The notes: generated from the sequence alone by a model not told the origin. DNA of 64,000 nt from Microbacterium capsulatum (GCF_030865425.1 NZ_JAVFCB010000006.1:62001-126000), one strand, 5' to 3'; shown: positions 18,634 to 28,448, counted from the first letter of the stretch. Made by a program: numbers and translations.

Positions 18634-19428
18634 GTGAACACGACTCAGCCCGCCAACCCCCGGAACAACTCGGCCTCGCTGCGCAAGGCCCTGGCGATCC
18701 TGCAGCACCTCGGCGACGCCGCCGGGGAGGATCAGAGCCTCGGTCAGATCTCTACCGCGCTCGATCTGAACAAGAGCACGGTCACCCGCCTGCTGCAGCC
18801 GCTGCTGGAGACCTCGTTCGTCGAGGCCGGGGACGCGCCCAGCACCTATCGCCTGAGCTGGCAGAACGCGCGGCTCGGGCAGGCCTACCTCGGCAGCCTT
18901 CGCCCCGACCGCGACATGCACCAGACTCTCGTCGACCTCAGCGCGGCGACGCGCGAGACGACCCATCTCGTGCGCGCCTCAACGACGAACGTGGTCTACA
19001 TCGACAAGGTGGACAGCCCCTATGCGGTGCGCATGGTGTCGAGGATCGGCAACGTCCAGCCGATGTACTCCACGAGCGTCGGAAAGTGCATTCTGGCGCA
19101 CGCCGGCGACGACCTGATCGCCGCCGTGGTCGCCGCCGGGATGCCGCCGCGCACCCCGGCGACCATCACCACCGAAGCGGCGTTGCGCGCCGAGCTGGCC
19201 CTCATCCGCGAGCGCGGCTGGGCGATCGACGACGTCGAGAACGAGGACGGGATCCGCTGCGTCGCCGCGCCCGTCTTCGACGCGTCCGGCGAGTGCAGCC
19301 TGGCGATCAGCGTCTCCGGCCCGGTATCCCGCGTGCCGAGCGAGCGCGTCGCCGCCCTCGCTCCGCTCGTGACCACCGCGGCCGGCGACATCTCCCGGCG
19401 CCTGGGCGCCGCCTCCCCCGTGCGCTGA
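18634..19428 (+). CDS. IclR-family transcriptional regulator
   Basis: 264 residues. Residues about 10-75 form the winged helix (SLRKALAILQHLGDA...SLGQISTALDLNKSTVTRLLQPLLETSFVEA); the rest is the IclR effector domain (YIDKVDSPYAVRMVSRIGNVQPMYSTSVGKCILA, then RERGWAIDDVENEDGIRCVAAPVFDASGECSLAISVSGP). The GTG at 18634 begins just before the HTH; in-frame ATGs upstream (18559, 18568) would add a basic stretch without family support. It probably controls the divergent ABC operon. Confidence 0.85.
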   Translation: MNTTQPANPRNNSASLRKALAILQHLGDAAGEDQSLGQISTALDLNKSTVTRLLQPLLETSFVEAGDAPSTYRLSWQNARLGQAYLGSLRPDRDMHQTLVDLSAATRETTHLVRASTTNVVYIDKVDSPYAVRMVSRIGNVQPMYSTSVGKCILAHAGDDLIAAVVAAGMPPRTPATITTEAALRAELALIRERGWAIDDVENEDGIRCVAAPVFDASGECSLAISVSGPVSRVPSERVAALAPLVTTAAGDISRRLGAASPVR

Positions 19429-19478
19429 CATCGTCCGGGTCGGGCCCCGATGCCGATGCGCGGTGGCAGGATGGGCGC

Positions 19479-20354
19479 ATGCCGGAGATGCCAGAGGTGC
19501 AGGGGCTGGTCGACTTCCTCGCGGAACGGGTGGTGGGGCTGACCATCACCCGCGCCTCCGTGTCCGCGATCTCCGCTTTGAAGACCTTCGACCCTCCGGT
19601 GACGGCCCTGACCGGCAGCCGGGTGACCGGATCCGCGCGGCACGGCAAGTTCCTCGATCTCAGCCTCGGCAGCGACACGGAGCCGCGGCTGCACCTCGTC
19701 TTCCACCTCGCCAAGGCGGGCTGGCTGCGCTGGTACGACAAGCTGCCGACGACGCTGATCCGTCCCGGCAGGTCGCCGATCGCGATGCGGATCGCGTTCG
19801 ACGACGGCAGCGGGTTCGACCTCACCGAGGCCGGCACGAAGAAGTCCCTCGCGGTCCACGTCGTGCACGATCCCGCCGACGTCCCCGGCGTCGCACGGCT
19901 GGGACCGGATCCCCTCGAGCCGTCGTTCACGCGCGACGCGTTCGCGGCGCTGCTCGAGGGGCGGCGCACGCAGATCAAGGGCCTGCTGCGCGACCAGGGC
20001 GTGATCGGCGGGATCGGCAACGCCTACTCCGACGAGATCCTGCACGCGGCGAAGATGTCGCCGTACGCGCCCTCCGGCGGGCTCTCCGCCGACGACGTCA
20101 CGCGGCTCTACGACGCGATGCAGTCGACGCTGCGCGAAGCCGTCGCGGAGGCGACCGGCAGACCGCCCGCGGACCTGAAGGACGCCAAACGACGCGGAAT
20201 GCAGGTGCACGGCCGGCGCGGCGAGACCTGCCCGGTCTGCGGCGACACCGTGCGCAGCGTCTTCTTCGCCGACCGCTCGCTGGAGTACTGCCCGACCTGC
20301 CAGACCGGCGGCAAGCCCCTCGCCGACCGCCGGCTGTCCCGGCTGCTGAAGTGA
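19479..20354 (+). CDS. Fpg/Nei-family DNA glycosylase
   Basis: 291-residue base-excision-repair glycosylase/AP lyase. It begins MPEMPEV, so removal of Met leaves the catalytic N-terminal Pro followed by Glu. The helix-two-turn-helix region is TQIKGLLRDQGVIGGIGNAYSDEILHAAKMSPY, and the C-terminal zinc finger uses CPVC...CPTC. The start at 19479 is fixed by the need for Pro at position 2. It may be Fpg (8-oxoG) or a Nei-like actinobacterial branch; I cannot decide between them. Confidence 0.9.
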   Translation: MPEMPEVQGLVDFLAERVVGLTITRASVSAISALKTFDPPVTALTGSRVTGSARHGKFLDLSLGSDTEPRLHLVFHLAKAGWLRWYDKLPTTLIRPGRSPIAMRIAFDDGSGFDLTEAGTKKSLAVHVVHDPADVPGVARLGPDPLEPSFTRDAFAALLEGRRTQIKGLLRDQGVIGGIGNAYSDEILHAAKMSPYAPSGGLSADDVTRLYDAMQSTLREAVAEATGRPPADLKDAKRRGMQVHGRRGETCPVCGDTVRSVFFADRSLEYCPTCQTGGKPLADRRLSRLLK

Positions 20355-20429
20355 CATCGGCCGTCACAAAGCGCATGCGGCGGAATGAAACGGCGATGAG
20401 CGCGTTGACTAAGCTGAGAGCAGTACACG

Positions 20430-20576
20430 TGCTCCGGGGTCGGTGCGAATCCGAACCGGCGGTGAGAGTCCGCGAACCGAGGGGCATCCCAGATGCGCCC
20501 GAGGCCGATCCGGTGGAATTCCGGGACCGACGGTGATGCGAGCAGCGCTCGCTAGTCCGGATGAGAGGCAGCACGG
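20430..20576 (+). ncRNA. FMN riboswitch (RFN element)
   Basis: All conserved RFN blocks are present in order: GGGGTCGGTGCGAATCCGAA near 20436, CCGGCGGTGAGAGTCCGCGA from about 20456, and later GACCGACGGT, TAGTCCGGATGAGAGG and the closing AGCACG near 20570. It lies 56 nt upstream of ribD. FMN binding is expected to lower expression of the downstream rib operon by termination or by blocking translation; the leader between the aptamer and the ribD ATG is short and has a possible ribosome-binding site (GAGGAAG) near 20619. Confidence 0.95.
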
Positions 20577-20631
20577 ATGATCGCCGCGCGCCCCGGGCAT
20601 TCGATCCCTGCATAGGACGAGGAAGAACCAC

Positions 20632-21702
20632 ATGACGGCGACAGCGGCGGAGCGGGCAGCGATGACGCACGCGCTCGAGATCGCGCGCCGCGGCCCGCGC
20701 GGGCTGAATCCGCAGGTGGGCGCCGTGATCCTCTCCCCCGACGGCGCCGTGCTCGCGGAGGGCTGGCACCGCGGCGCCGGCACGGCCCACGCCGAGGTCG
20801 ACGCCCTCTCGCAGCTCCTGCCGGACGAACTCCGCGGCGCCACCGCCGTCGTCACGCTCGAGCCGTGCAACCACACCGGGCGCACCGGTCCCTGCGCGCA
20901 GGCGCTCATCGACGCCGGCGTGGCCCGCGTGGTCTACGCCCTGGACGACCCGGGCGACCACTCCGGCGGCGGAGCGGACCGGCTCCGCGCAGCGGGCGTC
21001 GACGTCGTCTCCGGCGAGCAGGCGGACGCCGCCCGCGCCCTGATCGCGGACTGGCTGGACGTGCAGCGGCTCGGCCGCCCCCGCGTGACCGTGAAGTGGG
21101 CGCAGAGCCTGGACGGCCGGGCCGCCGCGGCGGACGGATCCAGCCAGTGGATCACCGGACCCGACGCCCGCGCCGACGTGCACCGCCGCCGGGCCGCGTC
21201 CGACGCGATCGTCGTCGGCACCGGGACCGTGCTCGCCGACGACCCCGCCCTCACCGCACGGGACGGCGACCGGCTCTTCCCGCACCAGCCGATCCCCGTC
21301 GTGATCGGCACGAGGCGGACCCCGGCCGACGCCGCACTCCGCCGCCACCCGCACGAGCCGCTGTTCTATGCGGGGCACGACCTCGCCGCGGTCCTCGCCG
21401 ACCTGCGCGACCGCGGCGTGCAGCGCGTGTTCGTCGAGGGCGGGCCCACCCTGGCCAGCGCGTTCCTCGCCGCCGGCCTCGCCGACGACGTGCTCGCATA
21501 CCTCGCGCCCGTCCTCCTCGGCGGACCGCGGCTGGCGCTCACCGACATCGGCGTGCCGTCGATCGGGGCCGCGCGGAGGCTGACCGTCGACGAGTGGCTC
21601 CCGCTCGGCCCCGACCTGCTCGCGATCGCGCGACCGGAGCAGGAGGCGGCGCCCGGGGCCGAGACCCAGTACCAGACCACCCGGAACGAGGGAGCAGCCT
21701 GA
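20632..21702 (+). CDS. ribD: Bifunctional riboflavin biosynthesis deaminase/reductase
   Basis: Carries out the second and third steps of riboflavin synthesis: deamination of the diaminopyrimidinone, then reduction of the ribosyl chain with NADPH. 356 residues. The N-terminal cytidine-deaminase domain has the zinc motifs HAEVDAL and PCNHTGRTGPC. The C-terminal reductase domain starts near RPRVTVKWAQSLDGR and has VFVEGGPTLASAFL and LAPVLLGG. First gene of the rib operon under the FMN riboswitch; its stop overlaps the ribE ATG. Confidence 0.95.
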   Translation: MTATAAERAAMTHALEIARRGPRGLNPQVGAVILSPDGAVLAEGWHRGAGTAHAEVDALSQLLPDELRGATAVVTLEPCNHTGRTGPCAQALIDAGVARVVYALDDPGDHSGGGADRLRAAGVDVVSGEQADAARALIADWLDVQRLGRPRVTVKWAQSLDGRAAAADGSSQWITGPDARADVHRRRAASDAIVVGTGTVLADDPALTARDGDRLFPHQPIPVVIGTRRTPADAALRRHPHEPLFYAGHDLAAVLADLRDRGVQRVFVEGGPTLASAFLAAGLADDVLAYLAPVLLGGPRLALTDIGVPSIGAARRLTVDEWLPLGPDLLAIARPEQEAAPGAETQYQTTRNEGAA

Positions 21703-22358
21703 TGTTCACCGGAATCATCGAGGAGATCGGCGAGATCACCGCGATCACGCCCGCGGGAGACGGCTGGCGGCTGACCGTGCGCGCGCCGAAGGCCGCGGCG
21801 GACGCCGTGCACGGCGAGTCCATCGCGGTGAGCGGCGTGTGCCTCACGGTCGTCGGATCCACCGCCGACACGTTCGACACCGACGTCATGAAGCAGACCC
21901 TCGACGTCGCCGCGATCGGCGGCGCGACCGTCGGCACCCGCGTGAACATCGAGAAGGCGATGCCGGTCGGCGCCCGCCTCGGCGGCCACATCGTGCAGGG
22001 CCACGTCGACGGCACGGGCGTCGTGCGGGAGGTCCGCCCGGGCGCGCAGTGGAGCGTGCTGCGGATCTCGCTGCCGCACGACCTCGCCCCGCTCGTCGTG
22101 GACAAGGGATCCATCTCCGTGGACGGCACCTCGCTGACCGTCAGCGCGGTGAGCGAGCCGGCCGCCCCCACCGGCTGGTTCGAGGTGTCCCTCATCCCGG
22201 AGACCCTCGCCGCGACCACCCTCGGATCCCGCGCCGCCGGGGACCGCGTGAACCTCGAGACCGACATCCTCGCCCGGCACGTCGAGCGGCTGCTCGCGTT
22301 CCGCTCCGCAGACACCGGCGCCGACCGCGCCGCATCACCGGAAGGAGGCTCGCGATGA
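21702..22358 (+). CDS. ribE: Riboflavin synthase alpha chain
   Basis: Catalyses the dismutation of two dimethyl-ribityllumazine molecules to riboflavin. 218 residues made of two repeated barrels: MFTGIIEEIGEI with ESIAVSGVCLTV in the first, and GHIVQGHVDGTG with GSISVDGTSLTV in the second. ATG overlaps the ribD stop by one base (TGATG) and the stop overlaps ribBA by four (ATGA). The last about 16 residues are an unconserved tail. Confidence 0.95.
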   Translation: MFTGIIEEIGEITAITPAGDGWRLTVRAPKAAADAVHGESIAVSGVCLTVVGSTADTFDTDVMKQTLDVAAIGGATVGTRVNIEKAMPVGARLGGHIVQGHVDGTGVVREVRPGAQWSVLRISLPHDLAPLVVDKGSISVDGTSLTVSAVSEPAAPTGWFEVSLIPETLAATTLGSRAAGDRVNLETDILARHVERLLAFRSADTGADRAASPEGGSR

Positions 22359-23644
22359 GCCTTTCCACCATTCCCGAGGCGCTGGAGTCCCTGCGCGCGG
22401 GCCGCCCCGTCCTCGTCGCGGACGACGAGAACCGCGAGAACGAGGGCGACGTCATCCTCTCGGCCGAGCTCGCGTCGCCGGAGTGGATCGCCTGGACGGT
22501 CCGCTGGACGTCGGGGTACCTGTGCGCGCCCATGCCCGGCGACATCGCCGACACCCTCAACCTGCCGCCCATGGTCGAGTCGAACGAGGACGCGCGCGGC
22601 ACCGCCTACACGATCAGCGTGGACGCCGCCGAGGGCGTCACCACCGGCATCAGCGCCGCCGACCGCGCGCACACCCTGAATGTGCTCGCGGACGCGGCCT
22701 CGACCGCCACCGACCTGATCCGCCCCGGTCACGTGCTGCCGCTGCGTGCCGTGGACGGCGGCGTGCGCCAGCGCGGCGGGCACACCGAGGCGGCCGTCGA
22801 GCTGATGCGCCTGGCGGGCCTCCGCCCGGTCGGCGCGATCGCCGAGGTCGTCGCCGAGGACGGCAGCATGATGCGCCTGCCCGGCCTGCTGGAGCTCGGC
22901 GAGCGCGACGGGATCCCCGTGATCACGATCGAGCAGCTCGTCACCTATCTCAACGAGACGGATCCGCGCGACGAGGCCGACTGCGTCGCGAACAACACCC
23001 GTCGCCGGGTCAGCCTGCGCGCCGACGCGACCGTGCCCACGACGCACGGCGTCTTCCGCTTCCTCGCGTACAAGGACCGCGTCACCGGCACCGACCACGT
23101 CGCGATCGTCGCCGGCGAACCCGGCGAGACCGCCCTCGTCCGGGTGCACTCCGAGTGCCTCACCGGCGAGGCGTTCGGCTCCCTGAAGTGCGAGTGCGGC
23201 CCGCAGCTCGAGGCGGCGATGGACGCGATCGAGCACGAGGGCGGGATCGTCATCTACATGCGCGGCCACGAGGGGCGCGGCATCGGCCTGATCAACAAGC
23301 TGCGCGCGTACAGCCTGCAGGAGGAGGGGCTCGACACCGTCGACGCCAACCTCGCCCTGGGCCTGCCCGCCGACGCGCGCGACTACGCGGCGGCGGCCGG
23401 GATCCTCACGGACCTCGGCGTCTCGAAGGTGCGCCTGCTGACGAACAACACCGACAAGGTCGCGCAGCTGCGCGAGCTGGGCCTGGACGTCATCGAGCAG
23501 GTGCCGCTGATCGTCGGCGTCGGCCCCAACAACCACCAGTACCTTGAGACCAAGCGCGACCGCATGGGCCACATCATCGGCGAGTCCGAGCTCGCCGCGG
23601 CGCTGGCCCACCACGGGTCGCAGGCCGGGAAGGACGACGCATGA
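22355..23644 (+). CDS. ribBA: Bifunctional DHBP synthase / GTP cyclohydrolase II
   Basis: Supplies both starting compounds of riboflavin: the four-carbon phosphate from ribulose-5-phosphate (N-terminal RibB domain, residues 1-200, with DDENRENEGD and RPGHVLPLRAVDGGVRQRGGHTEA) and the pyrimidine from GTP (C-terminal RibA domain, with RVHSECLTGEAFGSLKCECGPQL holding the three zinc Cys, and YMRGHEGRGIGLINKLRAY). 429 residues. A GGAGG site lies before the ATG. Confidence 0.95.
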   Translation: MSLSTIPEALESLRAGRPVLVADDENRENEGDVILSAELASPEWIAWTVRWTSGYLCAPMPGDIADTLNLPPMVESNEDARGTAYTISVDAAEGVTTGISAADRAHTLNVLADAASTATDLIRPGHVLPLRAVDGGVRQRGGHTEAAVELMRLAGLRPVGAIAEVVAEDGSMMRLPGLLELGERDGIPVITIEQLVTYLNETDPRDEADCVANNTRRRVSLRADATVPTTHGVFRFLAYKDRVTGTDHVAIVAGEPGETALVRVHSECLTGEAFGSLKCECGPQLEAAMDAIEHEGGIVIYMRGHEGRGIGLINKLRAYSLQEEGLDTVDANLALGLPADARDYAAAAGILTDLGVSKVRLLTNNTDKVAQLRELGLDVIEQVPLIVGVGPNNHQYLETKRDRMGHIIGESELAAALAHHGSQAGKDDA

Positions 23645-24114
23645 GCGGCGCGGGAGCACCGGCGACGGGCGGATTCGACGCGAGCGGGCTGAACGTGGTC
23701 GTCATCGCGGCGACCTGGCACGAGGTCATCATGGACGGCCTCATCGCGGGCGCCGAGCGCGTCCTCGAGGAGACCGGGGCGAACCACCGTCTGGTCCGCG
23801 TTCCCGGATCCTTCGAGCTCGCCGTCGCGGCGCAGGCCGCGTTCGCAGGCGGTGCGGACGCGGTGGTCGCGCTCGGCGTGATCATCCGCGGCGGCACCCC
23901 GCACTTCGAGTACGTGTCCGCGGCCGCCACCGACGGCCTCACCCGGGTCTCGCTCGACGCCGGCCGGCCGGTCGGCTTCGGCCTGCTCACGCTGGACGAC
24001 GAGCAGCAGGGCCTCGACCGTGCGGGCCTTCCGGGATCCAAGGAGGACAAGGGCGCCGAGGCGGCCGACGCCGCCCTGCGCACCGCCCAGGTCATCCGCG
24101 CGCTCCGCGGCTGA
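23641..24114 (+). CDS. ribH: 6,7-dimethyl-8-ribityllumazine synthase
   Basis: Condenses the RibD and RibB products into the lumazine precursor of riboflavin and usually assembles into large capsid-like or pentameric particles. 157 residues. Motifs: WHEVIMDGLIAGA, VPGSFELAVAAQ, ALGVIIRGGTPHFEYVSAAATDGL with the catalytic His-Phe-Glu, and PVGFGLLTLDDEQQ. The ATG overlaps the ribBA stop by four bases. Last gene of the operon. Confidence 0.95.
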   Translation: MSGAGAPATGGFDASGLNVVVIAATWHEVIMDGLIAGAERVLEETGANHRLVRVPGSFELAVAAQAAFAGGADAVVALGVIIRGGTPHFEYVSAAATDGLTRVSLDAGRPVGFGLLTLDDEQQGLDRAGLPGSKEDKGAEAADAALRTAQVIRALRG

Positions 24115-24199
24115 GTCGCCGGGCACCGGGCGACGGCCCGGGGCGTCGGGCGGGCGCGCCTGCCTGGCGCGGGGGTGCGACCGGGCCTAGCCTGGGGTC

Positions 24200-24562
24200 A
24201 TGCAGACCGTGCGCGAGATCGTCGTCTTCATCCACCTGCTCGGCTTCGCGACCCTGTTCGGCGCCTGGCTGGCCCAGGCGTTCGGGGGCAAGCGCCAGTT
24301 CACGACGCTGATGAACGTCGGACTGGCGATCGCCGGTATCGCCGGCCTCGCCCTCGCCGCTCCCTGGGGGATCACCTTCACACCCGGCATGAGCTTCTAC
24401 ATGAAGATCACGGTCAAGTTCGTGGTCCTCATCATCATCGGCGCCCTGCTCGGCATCGGCATGGCCCGGCAGAAGCGCGGCGCGGGGGTTCCGGCCGGGA
24501 TGTTCTGGGCCGTCGGCGCGCTCACCCTGCTGAACGCCATCCTCGGCTTCTTCTGGCACTGA
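24200..24562 (+). CDS. Small integral membrane protein, unknown function
   Basis: 120 residues with four hydrophobic segments: about 5-25 (EIVVFIHLLGFATLFGAWLAQ), 38-58, 70-90 (ITVKFVVLIIIGALLGIGMA) and 97-118. The His in the first helix and the arrangement recall small Fe-S- or heme-type membrane proteins, but no signature is decisive. It stands alone after the rib operon, 85 nt from ribH. Confidence 0.7.
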   Translation: MQTVREIVVFIHLLGFATLFGAWLAQAFGGKRQFTTLMNVGLAIAGIAGLALAAPWGITFTPGMSFYMKITVKFVVLIIIGALLGIGMARQKRGAGVPAGMFWAVGALTLLNAILGFFWH

Positions 24563-24590
24563 GCGCCCGATCCACTCCGACAGCACGGCG

Positions 24591-24629
24591 AGGACGCGGG
24601 AGCCGACCCCTCGGATCCCGCGTCTTCGT
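24591..24629 (+). terminator. Terminator-like hairpin
   Basis: 9-bp perfect stem (24595-24603 with 24618-24626), extendable to 13 bp with one mismatch, 28 nt after the membrane-protein stop. GC-rich, no T-run. Confidence 0.5.
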
Positions 24630-24791
24630 GTCTGCGGCGCTGCATCATTTGAATTGATGTGGCGCCGCGCTTCTGTGTATTGGCGTGATTCTGATCTCCG
24701 GGGTTGACTGTGAGCACCCACCCGAAGAGGCTCCCGGCGCATCCGCGACCGGAGCTGCGAAGATCAGCATTGCTCGGACAGAGGAGTCCCC
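24630..24791 (+). promoter_or_regulatory. Upstream region of the amine permease/oxidase operon
   Basis: Contains an imperfect palindrome CATCATTTGAATTGATG at 24645-24661, a TTGACT at 24704-24709 with no well-placed -10, and AGAGGAG shortly before the permease ATG. The palindrome may be an operator; the promoter itself could not be placed. Confidence 0.35.
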
Positions 24792-26327
24792 ATGAGCGTT
24801 GAGATCGCCACATCCGCGATTCGCACCCAGAACTTCCGCAAGACGCTGGGCCGATTGGACATCATCTTCCTGTCGATCGCCGCGATCATCTCGATCGACA
24901 CGGTCGCCCAGATCGCCGCCGGCGGCGGCGCCCAGGCCTTCACCTGGACGCTCGTGATCGGCATCGCGTTCCTGTTCCCGTACGCCCTGGTCGTCGCCGA
25001 GCTCGGCAGCGCGTTCCACGAGGAGGGCGGGCCGTTCGTCTGGGTGCGCCTCGCATTCGGCAAGCTCGCGGCCTCGATCTCGACGATGTTCTACTGGATC
25101 ACCAACCCGCTGTGGATGGGCGGGTCCCTCGTCTTCATCTCGGCCGCCACCTGGAACGCCTACATCTCTCCGCTGCCGGACGGCTCCCCGCTGGATCTGC
25201 TGTTCAAGATCGCGTTCATCTGGATCGCGATCGCGACCGCGATCGTCGGCCTGCAGTACGGCAAGCACATCGTCGCGGCCGGCGGCATCGTCAAGGTCGC
25301 GCTGCTGGCGATCTTCGTCGTCACGGTCGTCCTCTACGCGATCCAGCACGGCGTGCACGGCTACGCCGTCGGCGACTTCTCCCCCACCATGGGCGGCTTC
25401 CTCGCCGTCACCCCGGTCATCCTCTTCGCGGTGGTCGGGTTCGAGGCGCCGAACGGCGCCGCCGAGGAGATGCGCGACCCGCAGAAGGACATCCCGCGCG
25501 CCGTCGCATCCTCCGGACTGATCTCGATCCTCTGCTACCTCGTGCCGATCTTCGCGATCCTCGCGGTGCTGCCGGCCGACAAGGTGCAGGGTGCCACCGG
25601 CCTGCTCGACGCCTTCAAAGAGGTCTTCACCGTCTATGGCGCCGCCGCCCAGCCGCTCATGGTCGTCGCCGGCATCCTGTTCGTGTTCGTCGTGCTGACC
25701 CAGGCGAGCGCCTGGATGATCGCCTCCGACCGGGTCCAGGCCGCCGCCGGCGCCGACGGCGCGTTCTTCCGCTACTTCGGCACGTTCTCGAAGCGCTTCG
25801 GCACCCCGGTGCGGATGAACATGCTGTCCGGCATCATCGCGACCGTGTTCTGCGTCGCTGCGACACTGCTGCTCAAGGGCGGCACCGCCGCGGTCTTCAC
25901 GGTCGTGCTCACCGTCGCGATCTCGACCCTGCTGCTGTCGTACCTGGTGATCTTCCCGACCGTGATCGCGCTGCGCAGGAAGTACCCCGACGTGCCCCGG
26001 CCGTTCCGGATCCCCGGCGGCACCGCGGGCCTGTGGATCTGCACCGTCGTCATCTACGCGTGGGTCGTGCTCGGCGCCTGGGTCGCCGTCTTCCCCGGCA
26101 CGCTCGAGTCGCTGTTCGGCCTGCCCTACAAGTTCATGGACGTGTGGGGCGTGGACCGCGGCACGTTCGAGACCTTCACGATCGGCACCCTCGTCGTGAT
26201 CGGACTGCTCGCGATCGTCGGCTACCTCTACGAGCGCCGCCGTCCCGGATACGTCGCACAGGCCGGCTCCCCCGACACCGCCGAACCGGTCGAGACCCTT
26301 CTCGCGGCCCAGCCGCAGGAGGCGTGA
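24792..26327 (+). CDS. APC-family amino acid/amine permease
   Basis: 511 residues, about 12 transmembrane helices, amino acid-polyamine-organocation superfamily. Helix 1 has the broken-helix region IFLSIAAIISIDTVAQIAAGGGAQAF; later conserved stretches include FPYALVVAELGSAFHEEGGPFVWVRLAFG and FAVVGFEAPNGAAEEMRDPQKDIPRAV, the family's TM6-7 loop. It is followed 76 nt later by a copper amine oxidase gene on the same strand, so its substrate is probably an amine used as carbon or nitrogen source. Start ATG with AGAGGAG upstream. Confidence 0.88.
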   Translation: MSVEIATSAIRTQNFRKTLGRLDIIFLSIAAIISIDTVAQIAAGGGAQAFTWTLVIGIAFLFPYALVVAELGSAFHEEGGPFVWVRLAFGKLAASISTMFYWITNPLWMGGSLVFISAATWNAYISPLPDGSPLDLLFKIAFIWIAIATAIVGLQYGKHIVAAGGIVKVALLAIFVVTVVLYAIQHGVHGYAVGDFSPTMGGFLAVTPVILFAVVGFEAPNGAAEEMRDPQKDIPRAVASSGLISILCYLVPIFAILAVLPADKVQGATGLLDAFKEVFTVYGAAAQPLMVVAGILFVFVVLTQASAWMIASDRVQAAAGADGAFFRYFGTFSKRFGTPVRMNMLSGIIATVFCVAATLLLKGGTAAVFTVVLTVAISTLLLSYLVIFPTVIALRRKYPDVPRPFRIPGGTAGLWICTVVIYAWVVLGAWVAVFPGTLESLFGLPYKFMDVWGVDRGTFETFTIGTLVVIGLLAIVGYLYERRRPGYVAQAGSPDTAEPVETLLAAQPQEA

Positions 26328-26403
26328 CGCGCCGTCCAGCCCCCGACCGAACCGCCAGAACCCGCCACCCGAGCCCTGATCCGGGTTCACCGAAGGAGAC
26401 ACC

Positions 26404-28350
26404 GTGAGCACTCCCCTCATCACCCCCGTGGTCGTCGCGCATCCGCTGGATCCGCTGAGCGCCGAGGAGATCGCCGCCGCGCGCGACCACCTGATCGCCG
26501 AGGGGCGGCTCGGCGAGACCGTGCGGGTGGCCTACCTGTCGCTGCGCGAGCCGGCCAAGGCCGTGCTGCGCGCCGGCGGGCCGGTCCCGCGCGAGGCCCG
26601 CGCGATCCTGCTCGACACCGCGACCGGGCGGACCACCGATGTGGTGGTCGACCTGCACGCCGGATCGACCGTGTCGGCCGCCGACGTCGACCCGGCTCTG
26701 GCCGGTCAGGCGCCGGTGCTGATCGAGGAGTTCGAGGCGATCGAGGGGATCCTCCAGGCGGACGAGGGCTGGCGGGCGGCGCTCGCGACCCGGGGTCTCG
26801 CCCCGGACCAGGTGCGCGTCGCCCCGCTGTCCGCGGGCATCTTCGACTACGAGGGCGAGGAGGGCCGCCGGCTGCTGCGCGGGCTCGCGTTCGTGCAGCG
26901 CGAGCCGGGCGACTACGCCTGGGGGCACCCGGTCGACCAGCTGGTCGCGTTCGTCGACATGATCGAGCGCAAGGTCGTGCGGATCATCGACGACGGCCCG
27001 AGCGACGACCCGCTCACGGACGGGAACTTCGAGGATCCGGAGATCACCGGGCCGCTGCGCACCGACCTCAAGCCGCTGCACATCACCCAGCCGGAGGGCC
27101 CGAGCTTCACCCTCGAGGGCAACGTGCTGCGCTGGCAGAAGTGGGACCTGCACGTCGGGTTCGACGCCCGGGAGGGGCTCATCCTCGGCCAGATCGGCTT
27201 CGACGACCACGGCGTGCGCCGCTCGATCATCGAGCGCGCCTCGATCGCGGAGATGGTCGTCCCCTACGGCGACCCCGCCCCGTACCGCTCGTGGCAGAAC
27301 TACTTCGACACCGGGGAGTACCTGGTCGGACGCGACGCGAACTCGCTCGAGCTCGGCTGCGACTGCCTGGGCGAGATCACCTACCTCTCTCCTGTGGTGG
27401 CCGACGACTTCGGCAATCCCCGCGAGATCACCCAGGGCATCTGCATCCACGAGGAGGACTTCGGCCTGCTCTGGAAGCACACCGACGAGTGGGCGAACCA
27501 CCGCTCGTCCCGCCGCCAGCGCCGTCTCGTGGTGAGCTTCTTCACCACCGTCGGCAACTACGACTACGGCTTCTACTGGTACTTCTACCTGGACGGCACC
27601 ATCCAGTTCGAGGCGAAGGCCACCGGCATCGTGTTCACGGCCCGATACCCGGGCGCCGGGTACCCGTACGCCTCGCAGATCGCCCCGGGCCTGGCCGCTC
27701 CGTACCACCAGCACCTGTTCTGCGCCCGGCTCGACATGGCCGTGGACGGCGAGAGCAACGCGGTGCACGAACTCGACCTGCAGCGCGTGGCGCAGGGCCC
27801 CGGCAACCCGCACGGCAACGCGTTCACCCGGTCCCGCCGGGTGCTCGCGCACGAGTCGGAGGGGCGCCGCAAGGCGGAGGGATCCCTCGGCCGAGTGTGG
27901 GAGGTCGTCAACACCGAGAAGCGCAATCACGTCGGCGAGCACGTGGCCTACACCCTGTTCCCGGAGGGACAGCCCACCCTCGCCGCGGCGGACGGCTCGT
28001 CGATCAGCAAACGCGCCGCGTTCGCGACCGATCACCTCTGGGTGACCCGCTACGCGGAGGGCGAGCGCTATCCCGCCGGTGACTTCGTGAACCAGAGCGT
28101 CGGATCCCCGGGCCTGCCGGAATACGTCGCCGCGGACCGCGGCATCGACGGCGAGGACATCGTGCTGTGGCACAGCTTCGGCCTCACGCACTACCCGCGC
28201 ACCGAGGACTGGCCGATCATGCCCGTGGACTACGCCGGGTTCACGCTGAAGCCCACCGGCTTCTTCGACCGGAACCCGGCGCTCGACGTGCCGCCGTCGC
28301 CGAGCGGCCACGCCTGCACGCACTGCGCGGACGGCGCCTGCCACTGCTGA
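26404..28350 (+). CDS. Copper amine oxidase (TPQ-dependent), first copy
   Basis: Oxidises primary amines to aldehydes, ammonia and hydrogen peroxide. 648 residues. The cofactor Tyr is Y386 in VGNYDYG, converted by the enzyme itself to topaquinone; the catalytic base is D302 in YFDTGEYL; copper ligands are H435 and H437 in HQHLF and H596 in GLTHYP. The N2/N3 domains occupy roughly residues 10-200. GTG start with GAAGGAGA upstream. The C-terminal tail [13 protein letters not shown] holds four Cys and three His, unusual for the family. The aldehyde product fits the ALDH gene encoded at 33.1 kb. Confidence 0.95.
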   Translation: MSTPLITPVVVAHPLDPLSAEEIAAARDHLIAEGRLGETVRVAYLSLREPAKAVLRAGGPVPREARAILLDTATGRTTDVVVDLHAGSTVSAADVDPALAGQAPVLIEEFEAIEGILQADEGWRAALATRGLAPDQVRVAPLSAGIFDYEGEEGRRLLRGLAFVQREPGDYAWGHPVDQLVAFVDMIERKVVRIIDDGPSDDPLTDGNFEDPEITGPLRTDLKPLHITQPEGPSFTLEGNVLRWQKWDLHVGFDAREGLILGQIGFDDHGVRRSIIERASIAEMVVPYGDPAPYRSWQNYFDTGEYLVGRDANSLELGCDCLGEITYLSPVVADDFGNPREITQGICIHEEDFGLLWKHTDEWANHRSSRRQRRLVVSFFTTVGNYDYGFYWYFYLDGTIQFEAKATGIVFTARYPGAGYPYASQIAPGLAAPYHQHLFCARLDMAVDGESNAVHELDLQRVAQGPGNPHGNAFTRSRRVLAHESEGRRKAEGSLGRVWEVVNTEKRNHVGEHVAYTLFPEGQPTLAAADGSSISKRAAFATDHLWVTRYAEGERYPAGDFVNQSVGSPGLPEYVAADRGIDGEDIVLWHSFGLTHYPRTEDWPIMPVDYAGFTLKPTGFFDRNPALDVPPSPSGHACTHCADGACHC

Positions 28351-28408
28351 CGGACGTCCACACGGCTCCCGAGTCGGTGCGGTCGGGGGATTCGCACCGG
28401 CCCGGGCC

Positions 28409-28448
28409 CTGAGGCGCGGGTGCTCCCAGCGGGGCACCCGCGCCTCAG
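28409..28448. terminator. Bidirectional terminator between amine oxidase and LysR genes
   Basis: Perfect 15-bp inverted repeat (28409-28423 with 28434-28448), 10-nt loop, between the two convergent genes. It overlaps the last codons of the LysR gene. Confidence 0.8.

Noticed and set aside
24704-24709. TTGACT as -35 of the amine permease operon
   Set aside because: No -10-like hexamer at 16-19 bp spacing.
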